A stretch of DNA of 64,000 nt, taken from NCBI GenBank assembly GCA_025210235.1, contig JAOASG010000007.1, positions 1 to 64,000 on the forward strand. Reading direction: 5' to 3'. The position numbers and the translations under genes were made by a program. This document shows positions 27,265 through 36,371 of the stretch, one piece after another; position 1 is the stretch's first letter, and every line of letters begins with the position of its first letter. The DNA comes from Vallitalea sp. (GTDB lineage: Bacteria > Bacillota > Clostridia > Lachnospirales > Vallitaleaceae). Below the pieces are notes generated by a model. The model was not told where the DNA came from and made no database searches. It worked only from the letters and a program-made list of their open reading frames with translations.

Positions 27265-28461
27265 CTATTCTACTGTAAATATTTTATTCATAATTAAAGC
27301 AGTTGCACTATGATCAAACATAATATCTTTTTTGGGTCTAATAATTAATTCTACTTCATATAATCTTTTATCAAATATTATGCTTTGTAACTTTTCATTT
27401 AATTTTTCTAATGCACAATCATAATAATCAAAAATTTCACCTGCTAAAATTATTGTGTCGGGGCTAATGATAATTTGTAAGTTAGCTATAGCAAAAGCTA
27501 ATTTTTCTAATACGTCATCTATTATATCAGTACAAACTTCATCTCCATTATTACCCAGTTTACAAATTTCAAAAATACTAATCTCACTATCTGTTATCTT
27601 TTTGATTTCTAAGTACTGTTTTTCAATTGCAGATTTTGATACATATGCTTCTAAGTGCCCTTTACCACCACAATTGCATAAAACACCATTAGGGTCAACT
27701 ATCATATGACTTATTCTTCCTGCAATATTATTTTTTCCTCTTACAAGTTCATTATTACATATAATACTACCACCAACACCTTCTCCCATATAAATATATA
27801 AGATATTATTTTTTTTATTATTTTTAATATTATTTGATAAGAAGAATTTTCCAAATAACTCTACATTTATATTGTTATCAATAATAACTTCACAGTTATA
27901 TCTACTTTCTAGAAAGTCTTTTACTTTAATATTTCTAATAGGCTCTTTATAATAATTAAAATAGCATCTTAATATAGTACCAGTATTATAATCAACAATT
28001 CCTCTTGAAGCTATACCAATTCCTAAAATTAATTCTTTATGTATTTTAGTAATATTTAACGAACTTGTAATAAGCCCATCAATTGCATTTAATAAGTCCT
28101 TCTCTGACTCAATTTCATCAAGTCTATTTATATTTCTATATATTATATCTGCGCCTAGGTTAGTTATACAAATATATATTTTTGTCTTAGTAATACTAAT
28201 CCCAACTATATATCTTGCATCTTTATTTGCCACTAATTTTATCGGTTTTCTACCAACACTTGTTTCCTCTTTACCAACTTCTCTAATTAACTTTTCCTTT
28301 TTTAAATTTTCTACTATTCTTGAAACAGAAGGAGCAGAAATTCCTAATTTTTTTTCTAAGTCAGTTCTTGAAACAGGCCCATTTTTTAAGATATAGCTAT
28401 ATATTTTTATTCTATTTCTAGATTTTATTTGAGATTTACCTTTTTTCTCAATTTTAAACAT
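27265..28461 (-). CDS. ROK-family transcriptional regulator
   Basis: 398 residues. N-terminal MarR-like HTH (GPVSRTDLEKKLGISAPSVS, RIVENLKKEK) followed by a ROK sugar-binding domain with the zinc motif CNCGGKGHLEAYVS and ILAGEIFD. The ATP phosphate motif expected of ROK kinases (DxGxT) is replaced by GISITKTKIYI, so it is a regulator and not a sugar kinase. Family members (NagC, XylR) sense sugars or sugar phosphates. It has its own promoter, with an NagC-like TTATTT-N9-AAATAA arrangement upstream, and terminates module A, whose genes it probably controls. Confidence 0.88.
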   Translation of the reverse strand: MFKIEKKGKSQIKSRNRIKIYSYILKNGPVSRTDLEKKLGISAPSVSRIVENLKKEKLIREVGKEETSVGRKPIKLVANKDARYIVGISITKTKIYICITNLGADIIYRNINRLDEIESEKDLLNAIDGLITSSLNITKIHKELILGIGIASRGIVDYNTGTILRCYFNYYKEPIRNIKVKDFLESRYNCEVIIDNNINVELFGKFFLSNNIKNNKKNNILYIYMGEGVGGSIICNNELVRGKNNIAGRISHMIVDPNGVLCNCGGKGHLEAYVSKSAIEKQYLEIKKITDSEISIFEICKLGNNGDEVCTDIIDDVLEKLAFAIANLQIIISPDTIILAGEIFDYYDCALEKLNEKLQSIIFDKRLYEVELIIRPKKDIMFDHSATALIMNKIFTVE

Positions 28462-28552
28462 TTATTTTCCTCCTAATGCATTCTATCCCTTGTTACTCAA
28501 CAAATTCTAATTATATATTTAATAATTTCACTGCAACATTATTATGTAATAT

Positions 28553-28584
28553 ATTATAGCAGATTATTTGTTTGTATTAAATAA
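28553..28584 (-). promoter_or_regulatory. ROK gene promoter and NagC-like box
   Basis: Minus strand extended -10 TGCTATAAT (28561-28553). Directly upstream TTATTT (28564-28569), 9 bp, AAATAA (28579-28584) resembles the arms of NagC-type ROK boxes and would overlap the -35 region, consistent with autorepression. Confidence 0.45.
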
Positions 28585-28655
28585 TTAACTTACTGTAGTT
28601 GCAATCACTTAATGAATTCTAACAAAAAGGAGGATGCTAAAATTTGAAAATTTAT

Positions 28656-29483
28656 CTAAAAAGGTTTTTCCGCAACATATTTAGATATAGTAATCTTTGA
28701 ATCTTCATGTTCTTGAATAAAACTAACAGGGAACTTGGCATCAATTTCACCATAAAGAGCACGTCTTGCTACTGACCTATGCCAATCTCTAAACATATAT
28801 AAACGAATTTTTCTAGCACTAAGAATCTCTTTCATTCCAATAGTTATACACCATTTTGGGAAAATATCCATAGCTCCACCTAAAGCACCAGCTGCATTTA
28901 TAGCTCTAGTTTCTCTTGATATTTTCAAAATTCTAGTCCCCAAATTTTTAAAATCATCATTAGTAATATTTTCATTGTTTTCTGGAGGCTCATTAAAAGC
29001 AAGATGACCATTTATACCTACTCCACCAAAACATATATCAACTCCACCAAGTTTTACCATATTATCCCATATTTCATTTTCTTTGCCTGGTTCAGGAAAA
29101 AATCTTTGATCTACAGGAATATTTAATTCATCATCAATCTTACTATAAACTTCCCTCTCCATAAAGCCTCTAAAACTAAGATGATTATCCTTATCAATCA
29201 TAGTCATATCATCATTTAAATATTCATCCATGTTAAAGAAATATACGTTTTTAAGATTAAGACGATATTTATTTACAAGCATAACAAACCTTTTATACTG
29301 GCCTACAGGTCCTACAGGACAAATAAATACAGTATTTTTACCAATTTTATTATTTTCCTTTATTTCGTCAAACATAATTCTAGCCATATCATGATACATA
29401 TCATCTTCTGTATCCATAATCTCTAAATCAATTTTGCTATTTTTTCCTAGTTCATCTTCTTTTAAGCTATAATAATCTTTCAT
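28656..29483 (-). CDS. NagB-like glucosamine-6-phosphate isomerase/deaminase family protein, diverged
   Basis: 275 residues from the ATG at 29483, chosen because GAGGAG lies seven bases before it and overlaps the alternative upstream ATG. Fold and catalytic signature of the NagB/RpiA superfamily are clear: FFNMDEYL carries the general base Asp, and GGVGINGHLAFNEPP holds the ring-opening His and Glu. But the usual phosphate loop GLPTGSTP is replaced by CPVGPVGQYK, and the second phosphate contact region reads FRDWHRSVARRA, so the substrate may differ from glucosamine 6-phosphate. It follows the DUF3604 gene by 39 bp in module A; no sugar kinase or PTS is nearby. Confidence 0.78.
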   Translation of the reverse strand: MKDYYSLKEDELGKNSKIDLEIMDTEDDMYHDMARIMFDEIKENNKIGKNTVFICPVGPVGQYKRFVMLVNKYRLNLKNVYFFNMDEYLNDDMTMIDKDNHLSFRGFMEREVYSKIDDELNIPVDQRFFPEPGKENEIWDNMVKLGGVDICFGGVGINGHLAFNEPPENNENITNDDFKNLGTRILKISRETRAINAAGALGGAMDIFPKWCITIGMKEILSARKIRLYMFRDWHRSVARRALYGEIDAKFPVSFIQEHEDSKITISKYVAEKPF

Positions 29484-29522
29484 TTGAAAACTCCTCATTT
29501 TATATTTTTTGTAACAAATGTT

Positions 29523-31409
29523 TTATATATTAAACCAGATAGGACTAGTCCAACCTATATGTCCATTTTTCAAAATAACTCTTATATAGTAATAAGTATT
29601 CTTTTCTATCTCATTATCATCAATAAAAGTTTTATTTATATAATTATCGCTACAATCACTTTTAATAAATATTTCTCCATTTTTAATTATTTCTATTTTT
29701 TCTATTTTCTCAGGTGCAACAACCTTAAGATTAATATTTCTTACTTCATTGTTATTATCTACAATATTCCCCATATCATGTCCATTAATATCAAATTTAA
29801 TAATCAATCTAGGGTGTGTAGATGCTATAGTCTTACGATTACTTAAAGAATTAAAAATACTCTCTCTTGTTTTTTCTGAAGCATAAACTCCCGTGATACC
29901 TCCATAACCAGGCTTTCCATCATGTCCATCACTACTTGCTGTAATACCCCATTTTTTCCCTTTATTTAGAAAGTCTACTACTGTATTACCTTTTACGTTA
30001 GCTCTTGCTTTTAAAATCATTGGATGATTTCCATTTTCAAATCTTCCCCATTGGCTTGAAAATACTTCACATATTACTTCTTGCTCACTATTTTCTTTCC
30101 AATTACTATATTCAAATCCAGAATATTTCCTTTCTTGTTGATCTTTATTAGGTCTTCCATCACAGTATCTATGAAAATGTGGAATTGTTAAAAAGTGTTT
30201 CCCCTTATAATAACTCCATATATCTTGAATGTCCGTTACATCTTCAGAAGGATAAGGATAATTATTTAGTGAATCTCTGAATAATACAACTGTATCTCCT
30301 CTTTTGCTATGTAACTCTACTCCTGGAAATGTCACTAATTCATCTTTTTTATAATATTTATCTGCTTCTTGACCTATTTTTTCCCATGTGTTTTTATTAA
30401 TATTAACACTTGTATCTTCATTAAATAAAAAAGTTTGTTCAGATAAACAAATATAATCAAGACATGAAACTTCTTTCGCATACAAATAACCTTGTTTTGG
30501 AGAAGCTCCACAATCATTGTCTCTAATATTAGCAGTAAGATTAGAATGATTATGAATATCACCCCAATATAATTTTTCCATAGAACAATCGCACACAAAG
30601 ACTGCTTTTTCAACGTACAGTTCTTCATCTATCGCAGTAATTTCATACAACCCTTCTTCTTTAACACTAGCAGTAAAAGCTTCATTCTCTTTTTTTATAA
30701 CTATATTTTCTTTTGTTTCTAAATTAATCAAAATTAATTTCATAGAATTTGTATTATAATCAATAATAGGATTATTAAATCTATCTACTACATTCACATT
30801 AATATTAAATTTTTCATCTACTCTAACAACTGAATTAGTTGTTAAAATAATTTTTTCTGCCTTATCAGGTACAATTTCCACCTTAGGAAAAACATCAACT
30901 GCTTTATAATTATTACTTCCATCTGTATCTATATAAACTTCATATTCTAGGTAAGTACCCCCATTTTTATATGCAAATTGTGATACTCTTGATGGTGAAC
31001 ACTCTCCCTCTAACCAAGGTCTATCAACACCACCAAATTTAATAATTATTTTATCCCCTTTTTCAAGGCCATTTGGAAAAGTAACTATAGCAATTCTATT
31101 ACTGTCAACCCAATCTCTTATATGAGAAAAAGCTGATGGAACTTTTTCAATTCTAACATTTACTTGAATATCATCATCTTCTCCAATAGCGTATATATAA
31201 TTAGGCTTCCAATAATCATATGTCTGTAAATATTCTTCACTTCGTTGATGTTGGTATGCAGGAACAAGAATCTTAATGCTACCATTAATATCTATTTTTT
31301 TATTTGCGATAAATTGCAATTGCCATTCAAGTTCATCATTAACTACCAATTCATCACAAATACTAGCTGTAAATATCCCATCTTGTGTATTTGTTTTAAA
31401 TTCTTTCAT
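29523..31409 (-). CDS. DUF3604/PHP-fold metal-dependent hydrolase
   Basis: 628 residues, no signal peptide, so cytoplasmic. Residues 1-280 form beta-rich Ig-like regions; the catalytic half starts at about 282 with YWGDIHNHSNLT, the PHP-type metal motif of DUF3604 proteins, continues with FPGVELHSKRGD, IPHFHRYCDG and TASSDGHDGKPGYGGITGVY, all His/Asp-rich ligands, and ends in another beta domain. PHP enzymes hydrolyse phosphate esters; the exact reaction of DUF3604 is not established. It lies between TctA and the NagB-like gene in module A with two sulfatases, which suggests work on a sulfated or otherwise substituted acidic sugar. AAGGAG precedes the ATG. Confidence 0.75.
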   Translation of the reverse strand: MKEFKTNTQDGIFTASICDELVVNDELEWQLQFIANKKIDINGSIKILVPAYQHQRSEEYLQTYDYWKPNYIYAIGEDDDIQVNVRIEKVPSAFSHIRDWVDSNRIAIVTFPNGLEKGDKIIIKFGGVDRPWLEGECSPSRVSQFAYKNGGTYLEYEVYIDTDGSNNYKAVDVFPKVEIVPDKAEKIILTTNSVVRVDEKFNINVNVVDRFNNPIIDYNTNSMKLILINLETKENIVIKKENEAFTASVKEEGLYEITAIDEELYVEKAVFVCDCSMEKLYWGDIHNHSNLTANIRDNDCGASPKQGYLYAKEVSCLDYICLSEQTFLFNEDTSVNINKNTWEKIGQEADKYYKKDELVTFPGVELHSKRGDTVVLFRDSLNNYPYPSEDVTDIQDIWSYYKGKHFLTIPHFHRYCDGRPNKDQQERKYSGFEYSNWKENSEQEVICEVFSSQWGRFENGNHPMILKARANVKGNTVVDFLNKGKKWGITASSDGHDGKPGYGGITGVYASEKTRESIFNSLSNRKTIASTHPRLIIKFDINGHDMGNIVDNNNEVRNINLKVVAPEKIEKIEIIKNGEIFIKSDCSDNYINKTFIDDNEIEKNTYYYIRVILKNGHIGWTSPIWFNI

Positions 31410-31458
31410 ATATTCTACTCCTTACAATTTTATTATGTTATATATATTATACATTATT

Positions 31459-31475
31459 ATTTTCAATATGAAAAT
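31459..31475. promoter_or_regulatory. Module A palindrome, copy 1
   Basis: ATTTTCA-ATA-TGAAAAT, a perfect 7-3-7 palindrome 50 bp upstream of the DUF3604 start. Related copies at 36481, 37967 and 38177 all precede module A genes. Confidence 0.6.
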
Positions 31476-31510
31476 ATCTTATTAAAAAATTTTTTATTTA
31501 ATATATATTA

Positions 31511-31578
31511 GGAAAAACACCAAGTCAACTGCCTAAGTCAACTGAAAGTTTTTCAGTAACCTACAACTACCTTGGTGT
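31511..31578 (-). terminator. Large two-stem hairpin after tctA
   Basis: Outer stem ACACCAAG (31517-31524) / CTTGGTGT (31571-31578) encloses an inner stem CTGAAA / TTTCAG (31542-31556) and a direct repeat AAGTCAACT (31522-31530, 31535-31543). On the minus strand the structure is followed by TTTTTCC, so it can terminate or attenuate the tct transcript before the DUF3604 gene, but its 62-nt span is larger than the other terminators here. Confidence 0.6.
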
Positions 31579-31597
31579 AATTATATATAAACCTTTT

Positions 31598-33094
31598 CTA
31601 TGCTTGTTTTTGTTTTTTCTGTTTTCTTTGTTGTCTTGTTAACATATACATAAACGCTACTGTTAATATTACAAATGCCAAACTAATTGGTCTTGTAAAA
31701 AATATTGAGTAACTACCTTCAGACATTACTAACGCTCTTCTTAAATTAAACTCTACAATAGGTCCTAGTATATAACCTAATACTATTGGAACTGGTGGAA
31801 ATCCTAATTTTTTAATAATATATGATAGAGCACCAAATATTAATAATATGTATACATAAAAAAGTGTATTTTTATAAGAAAAAGCTCCTGCAATACATGT
31901 AATTAATAGAATTGGTACTAATAAAGCATTTGGTACTTTAGTTACTTTAGCAAAAAATTTAACTAAAGTTTTTCCTTGCAAAAACATAAATATATTAATG
32001 AATACAAGTCCAATCATGATTGCATACATAATTGTACCTTGATCTTTAAATAAATTAGGTCCTGGAACAAGACCATGCATCATAAACGCTCCTAGTAGTG
32101 TTGCTGCAACAGCACTACCCGGTACGCCAAGTGTTAATAGTGGGATTAAAGAAGCTCCTGTAACTGCGTTATTACCTGCTTCTGGCGCAGCAACTCCCTC
32201 TATTGCACCTTCACCAAATTTCTCAGGATGTTTAGATGTTCTTTTAGCTTCATTATAACTAAGAAAAGAAGCAACACCTGTTCCAATCCCTGGTATGGCA
32301 CCAATAATTGTTCCTATTAGTGTCCCTTTCAAGATAGCTGGCATAGATTGTTTAACTTCAGATAATTCTAATTTATCACTTAAATCTACTTCAGATGCAT
32401 CACCTAAATTGTCTTTACTAAAAATTGTATAAACATGTCCAAGCACTATTTCTATTGCAAATAGCCCTAATAAAACAGGTATTAAACCTAGTCCTGACAT
32501 TAATCTAATATTACCAAAAGAAAATCTTACAGTTCCACTCATAGTATCTAAACCAACCATTGCTAAAAATACCCCAAAGCATCCTGATATAATTCCTTTG
32601 ATAACATTATCTCCACAAACTGATGCTATAACTGATAAACCAAATATTCCTAAAGCAAAATATTCTGGTGGCCCAAAAGCAATTGTAAATTTAGAGATTG
32701 CTGGTGCAGCAAACAATAAAATTAATGCACTAATTACTCCACCAATTGTAGACGCTGTTAAAGCCATACTTAATGCTTTATTGGCTTGTCCTTTTTGTGC
32801 TAAAGGATAACCGTCCAATAATGTTGCTGCAGCTGCATTAGTACCTGGAGTACCAATTAATATAGCGGCAACTGAACCACCATACGTACCACCACAATAA
32901 ATTCCAAGCAACATTAATATTGCATTAATAGGGTTTAGACTAAAAGTAAATGGTAATAAAAGAACGATTCCAATATTAGCAGACAATCCTGGAATTGCAC
33001 CAAAAATAATACCAACTAATAACCCTGCATTCATAAATATAAAATTTTTTATAGTTAATAATTCAAAAAATCCACTTGCTAGATTTTCAAACAT
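31598..33094 (-). CDS. tctA: Tripartite tricarboxylate transporter large permease TctA
   Basis: 498 residues, about eleven to twelve membrane segments, starting at the ATG at 33094 (GAGGTG upstream). The TctA hallmark blocks are present: GIIFGAIPGLSANIGIVLLL, GIYCGGTYGGSVAAILIGTP with GTPGTNAAAATLLDGYPLA, and in the second half GAIPGIGTGVASFLSYNEAK. It forms with TctB the secondary, ion-gradient-driven membrane part that takes substrate from the binding protein TctC. TTT systems import carboxylates such as citrate, terephthalate or sugar acids; here the neighbours point to an acidic, possibly sulfated sugar. A sulfatase gene separates it from tctB, an unusual order. Confidence 0.92.
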   Translation of the reverse strand: MFENLASGFFELLTIKNFIFMNAGLLVGIIFGAIPGLSANIGIVLLLPFTFSLNPINAILMLLGIYCGGTYGGSVAAILIGTPGTNAAAATLLDGYPLAQKGQANKALSMALTASTIGGVISALILLFAAPAISKFTIAFGPPEYFALGIFGLSVIASVCGDNVIKGIISGCFGVFLAMVGLDTMSGTVRFSFGNIRLMSGLGLIPVLLGLFAIEIVLGHVYTIFSKDNLGDASEVDLSDKLELSEVKQSMPAILKGTLIGTIIGAIPGIGTGVASFLSYNEAKRTSKHPEKFGEGAIEGVAAPEAGNNAVTGASLIPLLTLGVPGSAVAATLLGAFMMHGLVPGPNLFKDQGTIMYAIMIGLVFINIFMFLQGKTLVKFFAKVTKVPNALLVPILLITCIAGAFSYKNTLFYVYILLIFGALSYIIKKLGFPPVPIVLGYILGPIVEFNLRRALVMSEGSYSIFFTRPISLAFVILTVAFMYMLTRQQRKQKKQKQA

Positions 33095-33152
33095 TTGTTT
33101 ACACCTCATAATCTTTATGTTAGTAGTTTTGCTTTTATGGTCATGAACACCT

Positions 33153-34631
33153 CTATTTTATTGACAAATCTAATCTTTCATATTGTTCTACGGGTGAATC
33201 ATTTTCTTCCATTAATTTAATCATATTATCTATTAATATTTCTTCTATCCCTGTATTAGTTATTGGATTTTCTTGTATAGGATCATTTTTTAAATCAAAT
33301 AATAAATTATCATACCCTTTTGGATCAAATCTATGAGTTACTGGTATTTTTATAACAGGTACACCTTTAGTAAACTTAAAACCATCAAATAATTGGCGTT
33401 CCATACTTCTTAATTCGTCTACATTAAACATTCGCTTAATATGAGCAAAATTTAGTCCATATGAATATAATGGTTGATTTCCTTCTTTTGGATGTCTCAT
33501 ATAAACATATCTTCCATCAGTTATATTAACGGCTTTACCATGATACCCAAATAACACATAATCATGTATTTTTGTATCATCTTTTATAACCTGACTTAAT
33601 GAAACTCCAAGCATTTCTTCTGGTTGTTTAACACCAAAGAACTCTAATAATGTTGGTGCTATATCAATAGTTTGAGCCAAACTTTTTCTTCTAACTGCTT
33701 TTTCCTTACATCTTGGATCCCATATAAAAAATGGTGTATTTGCCATTTCATTATAAACATTAGGATGACTTTTTCCAAAATAGTTTTTTTCACCCAATAA
33801 AAGTCCATGATCTGTATTCACAATTAACATGGTATCTTCCCACATATTATTTTCATCAAAGAAATCTAGAACTTTTCCTAAATACTCATCACACATAGTT
33901 AATGTTGCTGAATATGCTTTTTGAATTCTACTCATATACTTAGTATTATCTTTCGTTCTTTCTCTATAAGGTAGCTGATCATATCCTTCATCAGGAAATT
34001 TTTCATCATATAACCGATGAAAACGTTCTGGTGCAAAAAATGGTTCATGAGGATCAAAATATTCAAGTTGCAAGTACCAATTGTCTGATTCCATATTAGT
34101 TTTCATAAATTCAATACCTGCTTCAAAAGCTCTTACATGATAATGATCTTTTTCATCTTTCATATATTTACGATTGATATGATCTTGTCTAACCATTTTA
34201 TAACTAGGCGAAAACTCTTCATTATAAATAAAATCTTCTGGTGTATCCACAACACCTTTCCATAGATCCCCTTGATCACCTCTTATAAAATCATAAGTTG
34301 AGAAGCGATTATGATATGTAGCACCTCCATCTTCCCAATAATGGAAATGATCGGATACTAAGTGTGTGTGAATATTATTTTCTTTCAATAATTCAGGCAT
34401 TGAAACATCAAAAGGATCGATAGGTGACCAACTTTTATGCAGAAAATTATATCTACCTGTATGTATTTCACGCCTAGCTGGCATACATGGCATACTTCCT
34501 ATATAGAAATTATCAAAAGTTACTGTTTTTTCAGCAAGTCTTTTAAAGTTTGGAGTTATCGTCCAATCATTACCATAAGCTGATAAATAATGTTTATTTA
34601 GTGAATCAAACATTACCATTACTGCTTTCAT
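33153..34631 (-). CDS. Cys-type sulfatase (module A, between tctB and tctA)
   Basis: 492 residues, alkaline phosphatase-fold sulfatase without signal peptide. The formylglycine motif is CMPARREIHTGR with Cys49 as C-x-P-x-R; the metal-binding MVMFDSLN start and NTDHGLLLGEKNYFGKS block are present. It desulfates its substrate by hydrolysis after Cys49 is oxidised by an anaerobic radical-SAM maturase, which is not in the window. AAGGAGGA precedes the ATG. Being cytosolic, it should act on imported mono- or oligosaccharides. Substrate position not predictable from sequence alone. Confidence 0.9.
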   Translation of the reverse strand: MKAVMVMFDSLNKHYLSAYGNDWTITPNFKRLAEKTVTFDNFYIGSMPCMPARREIHTGRYNFLHKSWSPIDPFDVSMPELLKENNIHTHLVSDHFHYWEDGGATYHNRFSTYDFIRGDQGDLWKGVVDTPEDFIYNEEFSPSYKMVRQDHINRKYMKDEKDHYHVRAFEAGIEFMKTNMESDNWYLQLEYFDPHEPFFAPERFHRLYDEKFPDEGYDQLPYRERTKDNTKYMSRIQKAYSATLTMCDEYLGKVLDFFDENNMWEDTMLIVNTDHGLLLGEKNYFGKSHPNVYNEMANTPFFIWDPRCKEKAVRRKSLAQTIDIAPTLLEFFGVKQPEEMLGVSLSQVIKDDTKIHDYVLFGYHGKAVNITDGRYVYMRHPKEGNQPLYSYGLNFAHIKRMFNVDELRSMERQLFDGFKFTKGVPVIKIPVTHRFDPKGYDNLLFDLKNDPIQENPITNTGIEEILIDNMIKLMEENDSPVEQYERLDLSIK

Positions 34632-34697
34632 GTATAAATCCTCCTTGTATCTTGTATGATAGTAATAGCTATATATGTTATTTAATGTAAGTATTGA

Positions 34698-34720
34698 CTA
34701 CTATATATAATATATAGTAG
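34698..34720. repeat. Perfect 23-bp palindrome between tctB and the sulfatase gene
   Basis: CTACTATATAT-A-ATATATAGTAG (11-1-11). No T-run follows on either strand, so it is better read as an mRNA processing hairpin or operator than as a terminator. Confidence 0.5.
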
Positions 34721-34769
34721 CCAATTTGAAACAATCATTTTATATATAATGCAGTTATAACCTTATAAC

Positions 34770-35219
34770 TTATGGTAATGGAACACCTAAAACTTTACTA
34801 AATATAAAAGATAAAACTAATACTACAGAAAATGAAACTATGTAGTAAGTCCATTTTTTTGCTTTAAAATACAATAACATTACTCCACAAAATAATATTG
34901 ATGAGATTTCATAGCCTATAATTGGTATTAATAACACATAACCGATTAACATTATATAAAATACTACCACTTTTAATTCATTTGAAATATTTAATTCAAT
35001 ATACTTTTCATATTTTTCATTTATTAAACTTAAAACTATTAAAACAATACTAAATATACATATTAATATCATAGTTAATTTTGGTATAAATTGTGCATCT
35101 ATCAGCGTTGTAGACGATTTACCAACTTGAATTTGGGAAGGAATTAGAATCCATCCAATTACAGAAAGCAGTAAAAAGAATATTCCACCAATTAAATTAG
35201 TTCTAATTTTAATTTTCAT
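34770..35219 (-). CDS. tctB: Tripartite tricarboxylate transporter small permease TctB
   Basis: 149 residues with four membrane segments (IGGIFFLLLSVIGWILI, LTMILICIFSIVLIVL, VVVFYIMLIGYVLLIPI with IIGYEISSILFCGVMLLYF, and YYIVSFSVVLVLSFIF) and the family end GVPLP. The small subunit of the TTT transporter, required with TctA. GAGGAG precedes the ATG. It follows tctC by 26 bp; a 138-bp gap with a palindrome then leads to the sulfatase. Confidence 0.88.
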   Translation of the reverse strand: MKIKIRTNLIGGIFFLLLSVIGWILIPSQIQVGKSSTTLIDAQFIPKLTMILICIFSIVLIVLSLINEKYEKYIELNISNELKVVVFYIMLIGYVLLIPIIGYEISSILFCGVMLLYFKAKKWTYYIVSFSVVLVLSFIFSKVLGVPLP

Positions 35220-35245
35220 TATATATTACTCCTCGTTTCTTGCTA

Positions 35246-36319
35246 TTACTCAGATGGATTCGCTATTTCATAAAACTTTTTAGCATCTTCTGTTCTAGAT
35301 TTCATATATTCATTAACTTCTTTTCCATTACTATTATTTATATTTAAATGAACTAATTCTGCTTTAAAATCTGGATTTTGATAAACTTTATTGATAGAAT
35401 CATATAAATAGTCTATTATTTCTTGATCTGTACCTTTTCTTGTTGCAATATATACATATCCTTCATATTGCACATCGTAACCTTTGCTCATAATTGTTGG
35501 TACAGGATCAACACCTTCATATTTATCATATGGTTGTTGTGAAAATACAAATAATGGTTTTAAATCTCCATTTTCAACATAATCTTTTGCAATCCTTGCT
35601 GGTGCTAATGTAATATCAGTATGCCCACCTAATACATTTGTTAAACCTTCTGCACCACTTTTATGAGGAACAGTTTCAGCTTGTATATCTGCCATTTTAT
35701 ATAATGCATCTTGAGCTAAGAAATTATAAGTACCAGGTCCACCACTTCCAAATTTAACAACATGTTCTTTACTATACTCAACTAAATCTTCAAAAGTTTC
35801 TATTCCAGTTTTTTTAGGATTAGCAAATATAGCATTAACTTCTTGATTTAATCCAATTATAGGAACAAAATCATCACCTTTATATGGAACATTAGTATAC
35901 AAAGGAGCTACTGCATTAACTAAACTTGGGAGAACAATTATTGTATCTGAATTTGCTTGTTCAACTAAGTATTCTGTAGCACCTACAATTCCACCTGCTC
36001 CTGGACGATTTTCAACTATCACAGTTGCTCCTATTTCCTTTTCTAAATATTTAGCAACTGTACGTGCATTAATATCCATACCGCCACCTGCGCCACCTGG
36101 AACAATAATTTTTAACTTGTCTTTTGGAAAGTTTAGTGTTTTTTCTTCTTTATCATTTGTTTTTTGTTCTTTATCATTTGTTTTTTCTTCATTTGCTACA
36201 TTATTCTTTGTACTATCACTTTTTTTCTCATCATTATTTGTAGTTCCACATGCAGTAAAAACTATTAAAACTAATGCTAAACACAAAAACCCTTTTAAAC
36301 GTTTGATTGACTTTTTCAT
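35246..36319 (-). CDS. tctC: Tripartite tricarboxylate transporter substrate-binding lipoprotein TctC
   Basis: 357 residues from the ATG at 36319 (AAGGAGTGG upstream). Lipoprotein signal ending VLIVFTACGTT, a low-complexity DKEQKTNDKEEKT linker, then the Bug/TctC fold: IIVPGGAGGGMDINARTVAK near the start, VIVENRPGAGGIVG and KFGSGGPGTYNFLAQD, which form the carboxylate-binding pocket in this family. It captures the substrate outside the cell for TctAB. The internal promoter and two palindromes lie in the 204-bp leader. Confidence 0.92.
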   Translation of the reverse strand: MKKSIKRLKGFLCLALVLIVFTACGTTNNDEKKSDSTKNNVANEEKTNDKEQKTNDKEEKTLNFPKDKLKIIVPGGAGGGMDINARTVAKYLEKEIGATVIVENRPGAGGIVGATEYLVEQANSDTIIVLPSLVNAVAPLYTNVPYKGDDFVPIIGLNQEVNAIFANPKKTGIETFEDLVEYSKEHVVKFGSGGPGTYNFLAQDALYKMADIQAETVPHKSGAEGLTNVLGGHTDITLAPARIAKDYVENGDLKPLFVFSQQPYDKYEGVDPVPTIMSKGYDVQYEGYVYIATRKGTDQEIIDYLYDSINKVYQNPDFKAELVHLNINNSNGKEVNEYMKSRTEDAKKFYEIANPSE

Positions 36320-36371
36320 TAAACCACTCCTTATCATGTTTGTTATTTAGTTAAGCTTTTTTTGAATAATC

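Noticed and set aside
31459..31475. CodY box
   Set aside because: CodY sites are AATTTTCWGAAAATT with a one-base centre; this palindrome has a three-base centre and A/T next to the arms.
34698..34720. Rho-independent terminator after tctB
   Set aside because: The 23-bp palindrome is made of A/T pairs at its centre and has no T-run on either strand, so termination is not supported.
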